Source: Burkholderiales bacterium (GTDB lineage: Bacteria > Pseudomonadota > Gammaproteobacteria > Burkholderiales > Casimicrobiaceae). Taken from it: a stretch of 64,000 nucleotides of DNA. The notes beneath the pieces are model-generated. The model was not told the DNA's origin. It saw nothing but the letters and a program-made list of their open reading frames with translations, and ran no database searches. The stretch covers positions 85,149 through 149,148 of the forward strand of contig CAJPFI010000018.1 in NCBI GenBank assembly GCA_905339295.1. Reading direction: 5' to 3'. Made by a program: the position numbers and the translations under genes. Within the stretch, counting starts at the first letter, position 1. Each line of letters starts with the position of its first letter. Of this stretch, positions 26,815-36,486 are shown piece by piece.

Positions 26815-29409
26815 ATGCGTGCGAAATCGGTCTTCGAACTGACGCTGTTGGCGGCGGCCCTGGTGTTCTCGGGCGCCGTGCAGGCACTGGGTCTCGGCCG
26901 CCTCACGGTCGAGTCGGGCCTGGGCCAACCGCTGTCGGCGCGAATCGATCTCACGTCGGCGTCGCGGGACGAACTGGACACGCTGACCGCGCGCGTCGCC
27001 GATCCGTCGCTGTATCGCCAGAACAACCTGCAGTTCCAGGCGGTGCTCGCGCGCACGCGCGTCACCGTCGAGCAAGGCCCTTCCGGCGCGTTCCTGCGCG
27101 TAACGTCGCCGGTGTCGGTGAACGAGCCGTACCTCGACCTGCTGGTCGAGGTGAGCTGGGCGTCGGGCCGCGTCGTGCGCAGCTACACGTTCCTGCTCGA
27201 TCCGCCCGGCGTCAGCGTGCAGGCGCCGGTCGATCCGGTCCCGCCGGCGCGCGCGGCGCGCACCGCGCCCGCGACCGCGCCGGCGGCACCCGTCGGCACG
27301 ACGCAACCCGCGCTGCAGCCGGGCGAGGCCTATACCGTCAGGCGCGGCGACACGCTGTCGAAGATCGCGACCGAGACGAAGCCTGCGTCGGTCACGCTCG
27401 ACCAGATGCTCGTCGCGTTGTTCAGGAGCAACGCCGGCGCGTTCGATGGCAACAACATGAACCGGCTGCGCAGCGGGGCGATCATCACGGTGCCCTCGGC
27501 CGGCGAAGCGACGGCAACGCCCGCGCAGGAAGCGACTCGCGTCGTTCGCGTGCAGGCCTCCGACTGGCGCGGCTATCGCGACCGCGTGGCCGCGGCGGCG
27601 CCGATGGCCGAAGGAACGGCGGGCCGCGCGGCGGCGGGACGCATCGGCGCGGCGGTCGAGGAGCGCACGCCGGACGCGCGGCCGGGCGGCGACCAGCTGC
27701 GCGTGTCGCGCGAGGCGGGCAGGGGCGCCGGCACCGCGGCCGAGGACGCGGTGGCGCGCGACCAGCAGTTGCGCGACGCGCAGATGCGCATCGCTTCGCT
27801 CGAGAAGACCATCGCCGACCTGCAGAAGGCCGTGCAGCTCAGGAGCGCGACGATGGCGCAGGTCCAGGCGCAGGCCGAGACCGCGGCGGGCAAGGGCGCT
27901 GCGGCGCCGACGCCTGCTCCCGCGTCGACCGTACCCGCCCCGACCGCACCCGCCACGACATCGCCCGCCGCGACAGCGCCCGCGCCCGCGATGAAGGCGC
28001 CCGAACCGGCCGTGCCGGCGCCGGTCATGCAAGCCGAGCCCGCGAAGGCGGAACCGCCGAAGGCCGCCCCGCCGCCGGTGGCCGAGGCGCCGAAGTCGAT
28101 CCCGAAGTCCGCGCCGAAGGCGGAGCCGCCGAAGTCTCCGCCGGGCTTCTTCGAGGACCTGTTCGCCAACACGCCGACGTGGGCGATCGGCGGCGGCGCG
28201 CTGGCGATCCTCGCCGGCATCGCGGCGATCGCCGCGATGCGCCGGCGCAAGACGACGAAGTTCGAGGACAGCATCATCTCGGGCACCGACATCAAGACCA
28301 ACACGGTGTTCGGCTCGACCGGCGGCGGCGTCGTCAACACCGGTGACAATTCGCTCGCGAGCGATTTCAGCCGAGAGGGCCTGGGCAACATCGACACCGA
28401 CGAGGTCGACCCGATCGCCGAAGCGGAGGTCTACCTCGCCTACGGACGCGACGCGCAGGCCGAGGAGATCCTGAAGGATGCGCTCAAGAAGGACCCGCAG
28501 CGCCAGGAGATCTACCTGAAGCTGCTCGAGATCCACGCGCAGCACAACAAGCCGTCGGCGTTCGAGACCGTCGCATCCGAGCTCTACGCGGTGTCGCAGG
28601 GACAGGGCGAGGTGTGGCACAAGGCCGTCGCGCTCGGACGCCAGCTCGATCCCGCGAATCCGATGTTCGCCGACGGCGGCGCGCCCGCTGCGCGGCCCGC
28701 GCGCGCCGAAAGCGACACGCTGGCCGTGGGCGGCGACTACAAGCCCGACACGTCGAAGGCGGACAAGGGCTTCGACATGGGTCTCGACGAGGAAATCTCG
28801 CTCGCGCCGACGTCGGGTGCCGTGTCGCGGGCGCCGGCCGACGCGTTCGGCGAGGACACCGTGATCCGTCGCGAGTCGCCCGCGCAGGCGTCGACGGCGG
28901 CGGGCATCGCGGCGACGGCGGCGGGCGCGATGGCAGGCGCGGCGAAGTCCGCGACCGGCGGCGCGCAGGTCCGCGGTCCCGGCGAGAGCGTCGAGCCGGC
29001 CGGTCACTCGGTCGCGGACACGGTCAGGGTCGCGGCGGAGAAGTTCGATCTCGATTTCCACCTGGACGAGTCCGACAAGCCGGCGCCGATGAGACCGAAG
29101 CCCGAGGCGGCGCTCGCGGCGGCCGGCGCGGCAGGCGCGCCCGCGGACAAGCTCGCGCGTCCCGCGGCTGCGCTCGAGCTCGACAAGCTCGACCTGTCGT
29201 TCGACCCGGACAAGGCGACCTTCGAGGATCCGACGCCGTCGGTACTCGACGGCCAGTGGCACGACGCGGCGACCAAGCTCGACCTCGCGAAGGCCTACCA
29301 GGAGATGGGCGACGTCGAGGGCGCGCGCGAGATCCTGCAGGAAGTGCTGCACGAAGGCGACGACGAGCAGAAGAAGGAGGCGCAGTCGATCCTCGGCAAG
29401 CTCGGCTGA
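26815..29409 (+). CDS. fimV: FimV/HubP-type polar peptidoglycan-binding protein
   Basis: 864 aa. A signal peptide (1-29) leads to the FimV N-terminal domain LGLGRLTVESGLGQPL. A LysM domain lies near 165-225 (YTVRRGDTLSKIA), then a coiled coil near 320-345 and a Pro/Ala-rich linker to about 440. One membrane helix near 460 follows, then an acidic cytoplasmic part with TPR-like repeats (AEVYLAYGRDAQAEEIL) and a C-terminal FimV domain ending in KLDLAKAYQEMGDVEGAREIL. These proteins mark the cell pole and organise type IV pili, twitching and polarity. The ATG at 26815 follows GCGAGGGGA. The asd-fimV order is conserved; truA normally follows, but here a 7-kb cassette intervenes. Confidence 0.92.
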   Translation: MRAKSVFELTLLAAALVFSGAVQALGLGRLTVESGLGQPLSARIDLTSASRDELDTLTARVADPSLYRQNNLQFQAVLARTRVTVEQGPSGAFLRVTSPVSVNEPYLDLLVEVSWASGRVVRSYTFLLDPPGVSVQAPVDPVPPARAARTAPATAPAAPVGTTQPALQPGEAYTVRRGDTLSKIATETKPASVTLDQMLVALFRSNAGAFDGNNMNRLRSGAIITVPSAGEATATPAQEATRVVRVQASDWRGYRDRVAAAAPMAEGTAGRAAAGRIGAAVEERTPDARPGGDQLRVSREAGRGAGTAAEDAVARDQQLRDAQMRIASLEKTIADLQKAVQLRSATMAQVQAQAETAAGKGAAAPTPAPASTVPAPTAPATTSPAATAPAPAMKAPEPAVPAPVMQAEPAKAEPPKAAPPPVAEAPKSIPKSAPKAEPPKSPPGFFEDLFANTPTWAIGGGALAILAGIAAIAAMRRRKTTKFEDSIISGTDIKTNTVFGSTGGGVVNTGDNSLASDFSREGLGNIDTDEVDPIAEAEVYLAYGRDAQAEEILKDALKKDPQRQEIYLKLLEIHAQHNKPSAFETVASELYAVSQGQGEVWHKAVALGRQLDPANPMFADGGAPAARPARAESDTLAVGGDYKPDTSKADKGFDMGLDEEISLAPTSGAVSRAPADAFGEDTVIRRESPAQASTAAGIAATAAGAMAGAAKSATGGAQVRGPGESVEPAGHSVADTVRVAAEKFDLDFHLDESDKPAPMRPKPEAALAAAGAAGAPADKLARPAAALELDKLDLSFDPDKATFEDPTPSVLDGQWHDAATKLDLAKAYQEMGDVEGAREILQEVLHEGDDEQKKEAQSILGKLG

Positions 29410-29430
29410 TCGCCCGCGTACGCGTCGCGG

Positions 29431-29458
29431 ACGGCGGACCTTCGGGTCCGCCGTTTTC
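29431..29458 (+). terminator. Rho-independent terminator of fimV
   Basis: ACGGCGGACC and GGTCCGCCGT form a perfect 10-bp stem with a TTCG loop, followed by TTTTC. It lies 21 bases after the fimV stop codon and separates the core operon from the accessory cassette. Confidence 0.93.
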
Positions 29459-29711
29459 GTTGGCGACCGGCGGCGGGATGGCCGCCGGCGAAGGACGCCG
29501 GGACGCGCCCGTTCGCGCGCCTCGGCGACGCGCGCGTCCGGCAGCTCATGCACTCGATGGTCGTGGCGGCGGGAGTCCTGCTCGCCTGATCCGGCTTACC
29601 ATGTGGCCTCGGCGACTCGCCGCCGCGCGCACCGCGAACCCGAGGATGGTTTACTTGCGAGCCCGAACGCGACCATCGACCGCGCCCACCCGCCTTCCCG
29701 AGGAGATCGAT
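29459..29711. other. Gap between the fimV terminator and the transporter cassette
   Basis: No gene is seen in these 253 bases. The sequence remains GC-rich, and no repeat flanking the cassette was found. The last bases provide GAGGAGATCGAT, a ribosome site for the solute-binding protein. The cassette promoter should lie here, but no clear hexamers stand out. Confidence 0.4.
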
Positions 29712-30677
29712 ATGTCCGACCGCCACTCCCATCGCCCGACGCGCCGATCGCTGCTGATCGCCGGAGCCACGCTCGCGCTGGCGCCGCGCCTCGCGCTGTC
29801 GCAGGACAGGTATCCGTCGCGCCCGGTGGAATTCATCGTCCCCTGGGGGGCCGGCGGCGGCGCCGACCAGCTCGCGCGCCGCACGGGCAAGCTGCTCGAG
29901 GCCGAGCTCAACGTCTCGGTCCCGATCCTCAACGTCCCCGGCGCCACCGGCAACACCGGAATGGCGAAGCTCCTGGCGGCCGCCCCCGACGGCCATTCGA
30001 TGGCGGTCTTCATCGCCGACACGCTGGCCACGCTCGCCGGCGGCAAGGGGCGCTACAAGCTCGCCGACATCGTGCCGCTCGCGGTGATGATCCGCCAGCC
30101 CTCGGGGCTTTTCGTGAAGGCCGACGCGAAGTGGAAGACCTTCGACGACCTGCTGGCCGACTCGAGGAACGGCGAGATCAAGGTCGGCATCACGGGCTTC
30201 GGCAGCGCCGACGAGATGCACGTCGTGAAATTCAACGAGAAGGGATCGAAGTTCCGCCCGGTGCCATTCGCGGCCCCCGGGGAGCGCTATTCCTCGGTGC
30301 TCGGCGGCCATGCCGACGTGCTGATCGAGCAGGCGGGCGACGTGAAGTCGTTCCTCGACTCGAAGCAGATGCGGCCGATCCTGTTCTTCGCCGACCAGCC
30401 GCAGGTCGGCCACGAGAGCATCGCGCTCGCGAACAGGTACGGCGTCACGCTGGCGATCAGCCAGTTCCGCGCCATCGTGATGCGCGCCGGCACCGATCCC
30501 GCCCATGTGAAGGCGATGTCCGCGGCCCTCGACAAGGTGGCGCGCTCGGAGGACTTCAGGAAGTTCCTCATGGACGAGCTCGCCTTCGCCGACAGCTACA
30601 TCCCCTCGGACAAGGCCGGCCCCTTCATCGCCGAACAGCTGCAGCTGATCGAGGTGAACCAGCCGAAGAAATCCTAG
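29712..30677 (+). CDS. Tripartite tricarboxylate transporter solute-binding protein (Bug/TctC family)
   Basis: 321 aa. The N-terminus has a twin-arginine-like signal (TRRSLLIAGATLALAP) with cleavage expected after about residue 33. The mature protein opens with YPSRPVEFIVPWGAGGGAD, the Bug-family ligand loop, and continues with NVPGATGNTG. It captures a carboxylate or sulfonate in the periplasm and delivers it to TctA/TctB, both encoded immediately downstream. The substrate cannot be read from the sequence. It is the first gene of a cassette that also holds an acyl-CoA ligase and an acylating aldehyde dehydrogenase, pointing to a carboxylate that is CoA-activated after uptake. Confidence 0.9.
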   Translation: MSDRHSHRPTRRSLLIAGATLALAPRLALSQDRYPSRPVEFIVPWGAGGGADQLARRTGKLLEAELNVSVPILNVPGATGNTGMAKLLAAAPDGHSMAVFIADTLATLAGGKGRYKLADIVPLAVMIRQPSGLFVKADAKWKTFDDLLADSRNGEIKVGITGFGSADEMHVVKFNEKGSKFRPVPFAAPGERYSSVLGGHADVLIEQAGDVKSFLDSKQMRPILFFADQPQVGHESIALANRYGVTLAISQFRAIVMRAGTDPAHVKAMSAALDKVARSEDFRKFLMDELAFADSYIPSDKAGPFIAEQLQLIEVNQPKKS

Positions 30678-30692
30678 GGCGCGGATCGCGGC

Positions 30693-31262
30693 ATGAACGG
30701 CAGGCTGCGACAGGTGCTGCCGCACGGCGTGATGCTCGCCGCGTCCGTGCTGCTCTACTGGGCGGCGACGGGCATCGACGCCGACACCGGGGGCCGGATC
30801 GGCCCTGCGGCGTGGCCCAAGGCGATCATCGTCGTCCTGGGCGTGCTGTGCATCTGGGAAATCGTGAAGCGGCTGACGGCGGGATCGGCGCCCGCGGCAC
30901 GGGGACTGGTCAACGCACTGAGCCACAACCCCGCCGAAGTCGCGGCCGGCATCGAAGCCGGGAGCGCGCCTGCGCCGGACGCGGAGCACCCGCGCAAGCT
31001 TGCCGCGGGCATCGCGCTGGTGGCGGCGTACGTCGTGGCGGTGTCGTGGACGGGATTCTTCGTCGCCACCGTCCTCTTCCTCGCGATCTTCCCCTGGGTG
31101 GGCGGGCTGCGCCGCCCGGTGCTGGCCGCGTTGCTGGGGCTCTCCGGCAGCCTCGTCCTGATCGTGGTGTTCATGCGCGTCGCCTACATCTCGCTGCCGC
31201 TGGGCGAAGGACCGTTCCGCGCGCTCTCGCTCGCGCTGCTGCGCGCGATCGGCGTGACCTGA
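30693..31262 (+). CDS. Tripartite tricarboxylate transporter small membrane subunit (TctB family)
   Basis: 189 aa with four predicted membrane helices, two on each side of a charged loop (about 66-104), the usual TctB layout. The motif TGRIGPAAWP-like segment (GGRIGPAAWPK) after the first helix is typical. It lies 15 bases after the solute-binding gene and 10 before TctA. It forms the small integral subunit of the secondary transporter. Confidence 0.88.
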   Translation: MNGRLRQVLPHGVMLAASVLLYWAATGIDADTGGRIGPAAWPKAIIVVLGVLCIWEIVKRLTAGSAPAARGLVNALSHNPAEVAAGIEAGSAPAPDAEHPRKLAAGIALVAAYVVAVSWTGFFVATVLFLAIFPWVGGLRRPVLAALLGLSGSLVLIVVFMRVAYISLPLGEGPFRALSLALLRAIGVT

Positions 31263-31272
31263 CGTCCGTGCC

Positions 31273-32787
31273 GTGGAGGTCCTGACGCACCTCGCGGGGG
31301 GATTCGCCGCGATCCTCACGCCGGTCAACCTGCTGGTGCTCGCGATCGGCCTGGTCCTGGGCATGCTGGTGGCCGTGCTTCCGGGGCTCACGCTCGTCAT
31401 GGGCGTCGTGCTGGCGTTGCCGTTCACCTACAAGATGGGCGTGGCCCCGGCCCTGATCCTGCTCACCGCGATGTACATCGCCGGCACCTACGGCGGCGCG
31501 ATCACCGCGATCCTCTTCCGCATTCCCGGCGAGCCGATGGACGTGCCGTTGCTGTGGGACGGCTACGAGATGACGCGTCAGGGGCGCACGGCCCTGGCGC
31601 TCGGCTGGTCGCTGGTGGCGGCGTTCGTGGGCGGCATCGTCTCCGCGATCGTGATGGTGCTGCTGGCACGCCCGGTGGCGAGCATCGCGCTCAGCTTCTC
31701 CTCGCCCGAATTCTTCGCGATCGTGTTCTTCGGCCTGGCGAGCGTGGTGACGCTGTCGGGCGCTTCGCTCGTCAACTCGCTCATCAGCCTGTGCCTGGGG
31801 CTGCTCGTCGCCTCGGTCGGCGTCGACTCGATCTACGGCGCCGAGCGCTTTGCCTTCGGCGTGCCCTTCCTGCTGGACGGCATCGAGTTCCTGCTGGTGA
31901 TGGTGGGCGCCTACGGCATCGGCGAGGTGCTCACGCGCATGAACGCCGGCTTCCCGGGCGGGGCGCCCGCCGCGCCGGACGGCGAGCCGCGCTTCCGCAC
32001 CGCCTTCCCGAGGCTCTCCGAGATCCTGGCCATGAAGGCCACCTTCGCGCGTGCGACGATCTCCGGCATCTTCGTGGGCATCGTGCCCGGCGCCGGCGCC
32101 ACCGTCTCCTCCTTCGTCGCCTACGGACTCGAGCACCAGTACGGCAGGAACGGCAGGTTGCTGGGCACCGGGGCGCCCGAGGGCATCGTCGCGGCCAAGT
32201 CCGCCGCCACCGCCTCGGTGGGCGGGGCCTTCGTGCCGCTGCTCGCCATGGGCATTCCCGGCAGCGGGGCCACGGCCATCATCCTCGCCGCCTTCCTGCT
32301 GCACGGCATCCAGCCCGGCCCGCAGGTGTTCGTGAGCAGCCCGCTGCTCGTCAACACCGTCTTCGCGACGGTGTTCGCGGGCGTGATCGGCATGTGCGTC
32401 CTCGGCTACTTCGCGATCAGGCCGCTGTGCAAGGTGCTCGACGCCCCCGAGGCCATCGTCTCGGCCTTCGTCGTGGTGTTCTGCTTCGTGGGCGCCTTCG
32501 CGCAACGCAACAACGTCTCCGACCTCTACGTGATCGCCATTTTCGGCGTGCTCGGCTACCTATTCGAGCGCTTCCGCTTCCCGCTCGCCCCGCTGGTGCT
32601 GGGCACGATCCTCGGGCCGCTCGCGGAGGGCAACTTCATGACGACGATGGTGAGCTTCGACAACGACTGGACGGTGTTCTTCACCCGGCCCATCAGCGGC
32701 AGCATCCTCGCGCTGTCGGCGGCCGGACTCCTGTGGCCCGTCGCCCGCGCGCTGCGGGCGCGCCTGCGCAAGGAATCGCCCCGCTGA
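31273..32787 (+). CDS. Tripartite tricarboxylate transporter large membrane subunit (TctA family)
   Basis: 504 aa with about twelve membrane helices. Family hallmarks are GMLVAVLPGLT near residue 32, AGTYGGAITAILFRIPGEP near 75, and the second repeat FVGIVPGAGATVSSFVAYG with MGIPGSGATA. The start is GTG at 31273 with no nearer ATG. Third-codon choice leans more to GCC, ACC, TCC and CCC than in the flanking core genes, which prefer GCG, ACG, TCG and CCG; this hints at a different origin. It works with the TctB and solute-binding genes just upstream. Confidence 0.9.
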   Translation: MEVLTHLAGGFAAILTPVNLLVLAIGLVLGMLVAVLPGLTLVMGVVLALPFTYKMGVAPALILLTAMYIAGTYGGAITAILFRIPGEPMDVPLLWDGYEMTRQGRTALALGWSLVAAFVGGIVSAIVMVLLARPVASIALSFSSPEFFAIVFFGLASVVTLSGASLVNSLISLCLGLLVASVGVDSIYGAERFAFGVPFLLDGIEFLLVMVGAYGIGEVLTRMNAGFPGGAPAAPDGEPRFRTAFPRLSEILAMKATFARATISGIFVGIVPGAGATVSSFVAYGLEHQYGRNGRLLGTGAPEGIVAAKSAATASVGGAFVPLLAMGIPGSGATAIILAAFLLHGIQPGPQVFVSSPLLVNTVFATVFAGVIGMCVLGYFAIRPLCKVLDAPEAIVSAFVVVFCFVGAFAQRNNVSDLYVIAIFGVLGYLFERFRFPLAPLVLGTILGPLAEGNFMTTMVSFDNDWTVFFTRPISGSILALSAAGLLWPVARALRARLRKESPR

Positions 32788-33000
32788 CGGATCCGGGCCC
32801 CGACCCCTCCTCGCCCGCCGCGGCGCTCGTCCCGGGACTCGTGGCGATCGCCTGCGCCACGCCCGGGATCGCCGACGGCCGTGTCAGGCGCGCGCGGACG
32901 ACCCGGCGGCGCGCGACATCGGCATCGGCGACACCGGCGACCAGGTGCGCGGAACCGTCGCGGGACCCTAGGGCCGCGCCGGAGGCGGTCCGGCCCGCGC
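32788..33000. other. Gap between convergent transporter and ligase genes
   Basis: Nothing recognisable is seen. A short open stretch before a stop codon near 32970 could be a gene remnant but is too short to assign. No T-rich terminator was found, although two operons converge here. Confidence 0.35.
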
Positions 33001-34515
33001 TCACATCTCCAGCAGCTTCAGTCGCTGCACCTTCCCCGAAGGGCCCTTGGGAAGCTCATCGACCATCCGTATGACCTTGGGTGTCTTGAAGCGCCCGAGA
33101 TCGCGCAGGCAATGATCGGTGAGCTCCTCCGCGGTGCAGGCGCTGCCCGGCTTCAGCACGACCGCGGCCAGGATCTCCTGTCCGTATCGCGGATCCGGGA
33201 TGCCGACCGCCGCGGCTTCGAGCACCGCGGGATGCTTGAGCAGGGACTCGTCGATCTCGCGCGGGGCGATGTTCTCGCCGCCCTTGATGATCAGCTCCTT
33301 GATGCGACCGGTCACGAACACGAAGCCGTCGGCATCCATGTACCCCAGGTCGCCGGTACGCATCCAACCGTCCGCCCCCAGGGTCCTGGCCGTGTTCTCC
33401 GGGTCCTTGTAGTAGCCCTTCATCACGTTGTCGCCGCGCACCGATATCTCGCCGGTCTCGCCGGCAGCAAGCTCGGCGCCCGTCGCCGGATCGACGATCC
33501 GGGCTTCGTTGCCGAACGCCGTCCCCGGGCTGCCGACCTTGCGTCGATGCGGTTCGTACGGATTCGTGAAGCACGGCGCCGCGGTCTCCGTCATGCCGAA
33601 GGTCTCGATGATGCCGATGCCGAAGCGGCTCTCGAAGGCGCGGTGCTGCTCCGGAGGAAGCGGTGCCGACGCGCAGCGGCAGAAGCGCACCTGGTCGATC
33701 GCGAGTCCCAGCGCGCGCGGATCCGGACCGTTCAGGAGGTAGGCGATGATCGTCGGCACCACATTGATCCAGGTGCAGCGGTACTGCGACACGAGCTCCC
33801 AGTAGCCGGAGGCGCTGAACCGATGCGGCATGACCACCGAGCCGCCGTGGACGAGCGGCGCCACGGCCGTCACGATCTGGCCGTTGATGTGGTACAGGGG
33901 CAGGGCGCACAGGACGCGATCGCGATCGCTCAGGTGATGCGCGGCCGACGTGAACTCGCCGCCGGCGACGCAGTTCCTGTGGCTCAGCACGCATCCCTTG
34001 GGCTTCCCGGTCGTGCCCGACGTGTACATGAGCAGCGCATCGTCGTCCTCGTCGACAGGCGGAAGTGCCGGCGCCGGCGCCGCGGATTCCTCGAACAGCT
34101 CGCGGGCATCCACGTCGGTGGGGATCACCCGGATCGGGCGGTCGATCGCCTGCAACGCGTCGTCCAGTCGTTGGCGGTACTCGCTCGCGACGAACACCGC
34201 CCGGGTGTCGGAGTGCTCGAGGACGAAGCGGAGCTGGGAGTGCTGTGACAGCAGGTTGATCGGCTGCACGACGAATCCGCCGTACATCGCGCCCAGCAGC
34301 AACCGGGCGCTCTGATATCCGTTGTGCAGCATGAAGGAGACCTTGTCCCCCTTCGCCATCCCCAGCATCAGCAGGTACCGGGTGAGCGACTCGGACTCGC
34401 GCTTCAGTCCTGCGTAGGTCAGCGTCCTTCCCGTCTCGGGCGCGATGAGATACGGGTGATCCGGCTGCGTGGCGGCGCGCCGATCGATGTGCTGGCGAAT
34501 GGTCCGCATGGGCAT
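33001..34515 (-). CDS. AMP-forming acyl-CoA synthetase/ligase
   Basis: 504 aa of the ANL superfamily. The phosphate-binding motif YTSGTTGKPKG is near residue 175, then TFGMTETA, the motif containing RTGDLGYMD near 395, and the catalytic Lys region PKGPSGKVQRLKL at the C-terminus. It activates a carboxylate with ATP and CoA. In this cassette it would feed the adjacent CoA-acylating aldehyde dehydrogenase, as SauT does for sulfoacetate in Cupriavidus; that substrate is a hypothesis only. Two ATGs (34515 and 34509) are possible starts, neither with a clear ribosome site. It lies 31 bases after the dehydrogenase gene. Confidence 0.85.
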   Translation of the reverse strand: MPMRTIRQHIDRRAATQPDHPYLIAPETGRTLTYAGLKRESESLTRYLLMLGMAKGDKVSFMLHNGYQSARLLLGAMYGGFVVQPINLLSQHSQLRFVLEHSDTRAVFVASEYRQRLDDALQAIDRPIRVIPTDVDARELFEESAAPAPALPPVDEDDDALLMYTSGTTGKPKGCVLSHRNCVAGGEFTSAAHHLSDRDRVLCALPLYHINGQIVTAVAPLVHGGSVVMPHRFSASGYWELVSQYRCTWINVVPTIIAYLLNGPDPRALGLAIDQVRFCRCASAPLPPEQHRAFESRFGIGIIETFGMTETAAPCFTNPYEPHRRKVGSPGTAFGNEARIVDPATGAELAAGETGEISVRGDNVMKGYYKDPENTARTLGADGWMRTGDLGYMDADGFVFVTGRIKELIIKGGENIAPREIDESLLKHPAVLEAAAVGIPDPRYGQEILAAVVLKPGSACTAEELTDHCLRDLGRFKTPKVIRMVDELPKGPSGKVQRLKLLEM

Positions 34516-34546
34516 TGCGCGATGCCGCCGCGTCCGCGGCGCCGGG

Positions 34547-35965
34547 CTAGATTCCGTGCCTGGCGCGGTAGGCGCCGAAGATGTCGTCCGGGCTCGGCTC
34601 GTCCGGGGCGATGGCGCGCACGATCCGTGTCGTGTTGAGGAAGTGCCGGTAGTTCAGGTTGTCGGAGAAACTGTTGCCGCCCCAGCTGCCGCAGCCCATC
34701 GAGAGCGAGAAGGGCAGCCCGTTGTCGAAGCTGCCGCCATTGGCCATCGCGTGCGCCTGATTGACGATGACGCGGCACACGGTCAGCTCCAGGCCCAGGC
34801 GCATGACGTGGGCGTCGCTGGCGGTGTGGATGCCGACGGAGTGGCCGTTGCCCTGGTAATCGTAGATCGATCGCGTCAGCGCGAAGGCGTGGTCGAAATC
34901 GCGCGCCCGGTAGATCGCGAGCACCGGGCAGAGCTTCTCGCCCGAGAACGGGTAATCGCGACCGGCGCCGGTCTCCTCGACCAGGAGGAAGCGCGCACGG
35001 ACCAGCTCGGGACGAGTCAGCCCGGCGAGCGCGCAGATCCTTTCCACCGGCTGCGCCGTTGTCGCCGGGCCGAGCCGGCCGCCCGGGAACATCACGGCCT
35101 GGAGCCGGGCCTTCTCGCCGGAGGTCAGCAGCGCGCCACCCTGGCGGGCGAACTCCGCCAGCATGGCATCGTATATCGGCGCGAGCAGCACCGCGGAATT
35201 CTCCGACGAGCAGCTGGTGGCATGGTCGAACGTCTTCGAGCGCATGATCTTCGCCGCGGCATCGGCCAGGTCCGCCCCTTCATCGACGATGACGACCACG
35301 TTGCCCACGCCGACCCCCAGCGCCGGCTTCCCGCTCGAGTAGCCGGCACGCACGTTGGCCTGCGAGCCGGTGACCACCACGAGATCGGCCTGCCGCATCA
35401 GCTCCTCGCTCATTGCCTTGGACACCGGCTGCGGCAGCAACTGCACGAGGTCGAGCGGCGCTCCGGTGCGGCCGAGCTCCGCATGGATGAACTCGACCAG
35501 CCGTTCGCAGGTCGAGTAACCCCTGGGCGATGGGGCGAGGATGACCGCGTTCGCGCCCTTCAGGGCGTTGATGACGTTGTTGGCCGGCGTGGCGCCAGGA
35601 TTGGTCGATGGGACGACGGCGGCGACCACGCCGACGGGACGCGCGATCTCGATCAGGCCCTTGTCCGGGTGCTCCGCGATCACGCCGACGGACCTGGCGC
35701 CACGGAGATCGCGCATCAATCCCAGCGTCTTGCGATGATTCTTGGCGACCTTGTCCTCGATGTTTCCCAGCCCGGTGTCGCGCACCGCGATCTCGGCCAG
35801 GGTGCGATTGCGGACCGGTTCCATGATCGCCCAGCCGGCCGCGGCGACCAGCTCGTCGACTTCGGCCTGGCCGTAGTGAGCCGCGACCTTCTGCGCCGAA
35901 CGTGCGCGCCGGACCAGGCGAGCCACGATGTCCGTGCCTGAGATCTCCGAGACGGCGGTGGTCAC
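34547..35965 (-). CDS. CoA-acylating aldehyde dehydrogenase (sulfoacetaldehyde/acetaldehyde dehydrogenase type)
   Basis: 472 aa. It belongs to the acylating branch of the ALDH family: cofactor segment VVPSTNPGATPANNVINALKG (split here as PSTNPGATPANN), LLPQPVS, and the catalytic Cys near 252 in ATSCSSENS. The C-terminal region is Gly/Asn-rich (SMGCGSWGGNSFSDNLN). It interconverts an acyl-CoA and an aldehyde with NAD(P)H. The best biochemical parallel is SauS, but propanal or acetaldehyde enzymes share the fold. The start is taken as GTG at 35965, which has GGAG eight bases upstream; longer upstream starts give Arg/Ala-rich sequence unlike the family. It is followed by the CoA ligase. Confidence 0.82.
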   Translation of the reverse strand: MTTAVSEISGTDIVARLVRRARSAQKVAAHYGQAEVDELVAAAGWAIMEPVRNRTLAEIAVRDTGLGNIEDKVAKNHRKTLGLMRDLRGARSVGVIAEHPDKGLIEIARPVGVVAAVVPSTNPGATPANNVINALKGANAVILAPSPRGYSTCERLVEFIHAELGRTGAPLDLVQLLPQPVSKAMSEELMRQADLVVVTGSQANVRAGYSSGKPALGVGVGNVVVIVDEGADLADAAAKIMRSKTFDHATSCSSENSAVLLAPIYDAMLAEFARQGGALLTSGEKARLQAVMFPGGRLGPATTAQPVERICALAGLTRPELVRARFLLVEETGAGRDYPFSGEKLCPVLAIYRARDFDHAFALTRSIYDYQGNGHSVGIHTASDAHVMRLGLELTVCRVIVNQAHAMANGGSFDNGLPFSLSMGCGSWGGNSFSDNLNYRHFLNTTRIVRAIAPDEPSPDDIFGAYRARHGI

Positions 35966-36486
35966 GATCGGTGCTCCGTGCGCATGGCGCGAGCCATCTC
36001 CCGGCCGCTGCGCGATGATACCTCTGATCATGCGCGAGCCTCGGCCGGCTCCACGGGTCGGCAGGGCGCGGCGACGTGAGCGCGGTTGCCGTGCCGGGGC
36101 GCCGGACGATTCGGCGGGAGCGGAGCGCCCGTGGCGGCGATACGCGAACTCGGCGAGGTGCCGGGCGGGGTGCGTGACGCGTGCCGCGGGTCGGGTCGCC
36201 TGCACGGCGCCCCCTGCCGACGACGCCGGCATGGCCGCGGCGCGAGTTCGGGCAGGCGCGATCCCCGGGAAATGGCGAGCCGCCCGGCGAACCGTCCGAC
36301 GTATATGCTTGGCAGCCTGCCGGAGGCGCTGACTGCGGTCGATCGTTGATCGAGCGCGACGCTTCGGCACGGGAGGGCGGACACGCGGACGCGCGACAGG
36401 CATTGGAATCCGGCGGGGACGCCAGCGGACCCGCGAACCGACACCGTCGCACTCTCCCGGCCGCCCGACTTTCGTCGCCCGCCACC
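35966..36486. other. 521-base divergent gap between the dehydrogenase gene and truA
   Basis: No gene could be supported. The region contains a small inverted repeat CGATC-GTT-GATCG (36340-36352) and an AT-rich spot ACGTATATGC (36299-36308) that could belong to promoters for either side. It marks the right end of the accessory cassette. No direct repeats, tRNA or transposase remnant was seen at the junction. Confidence 0.4.

Noticed and set aside
29459..36486. Mobile element carrying the transporter cassette
   Set aside because: No transposase, integrase, terminal repeats or target duplication was found, so only insertion by comparison of gene order can be claimed.
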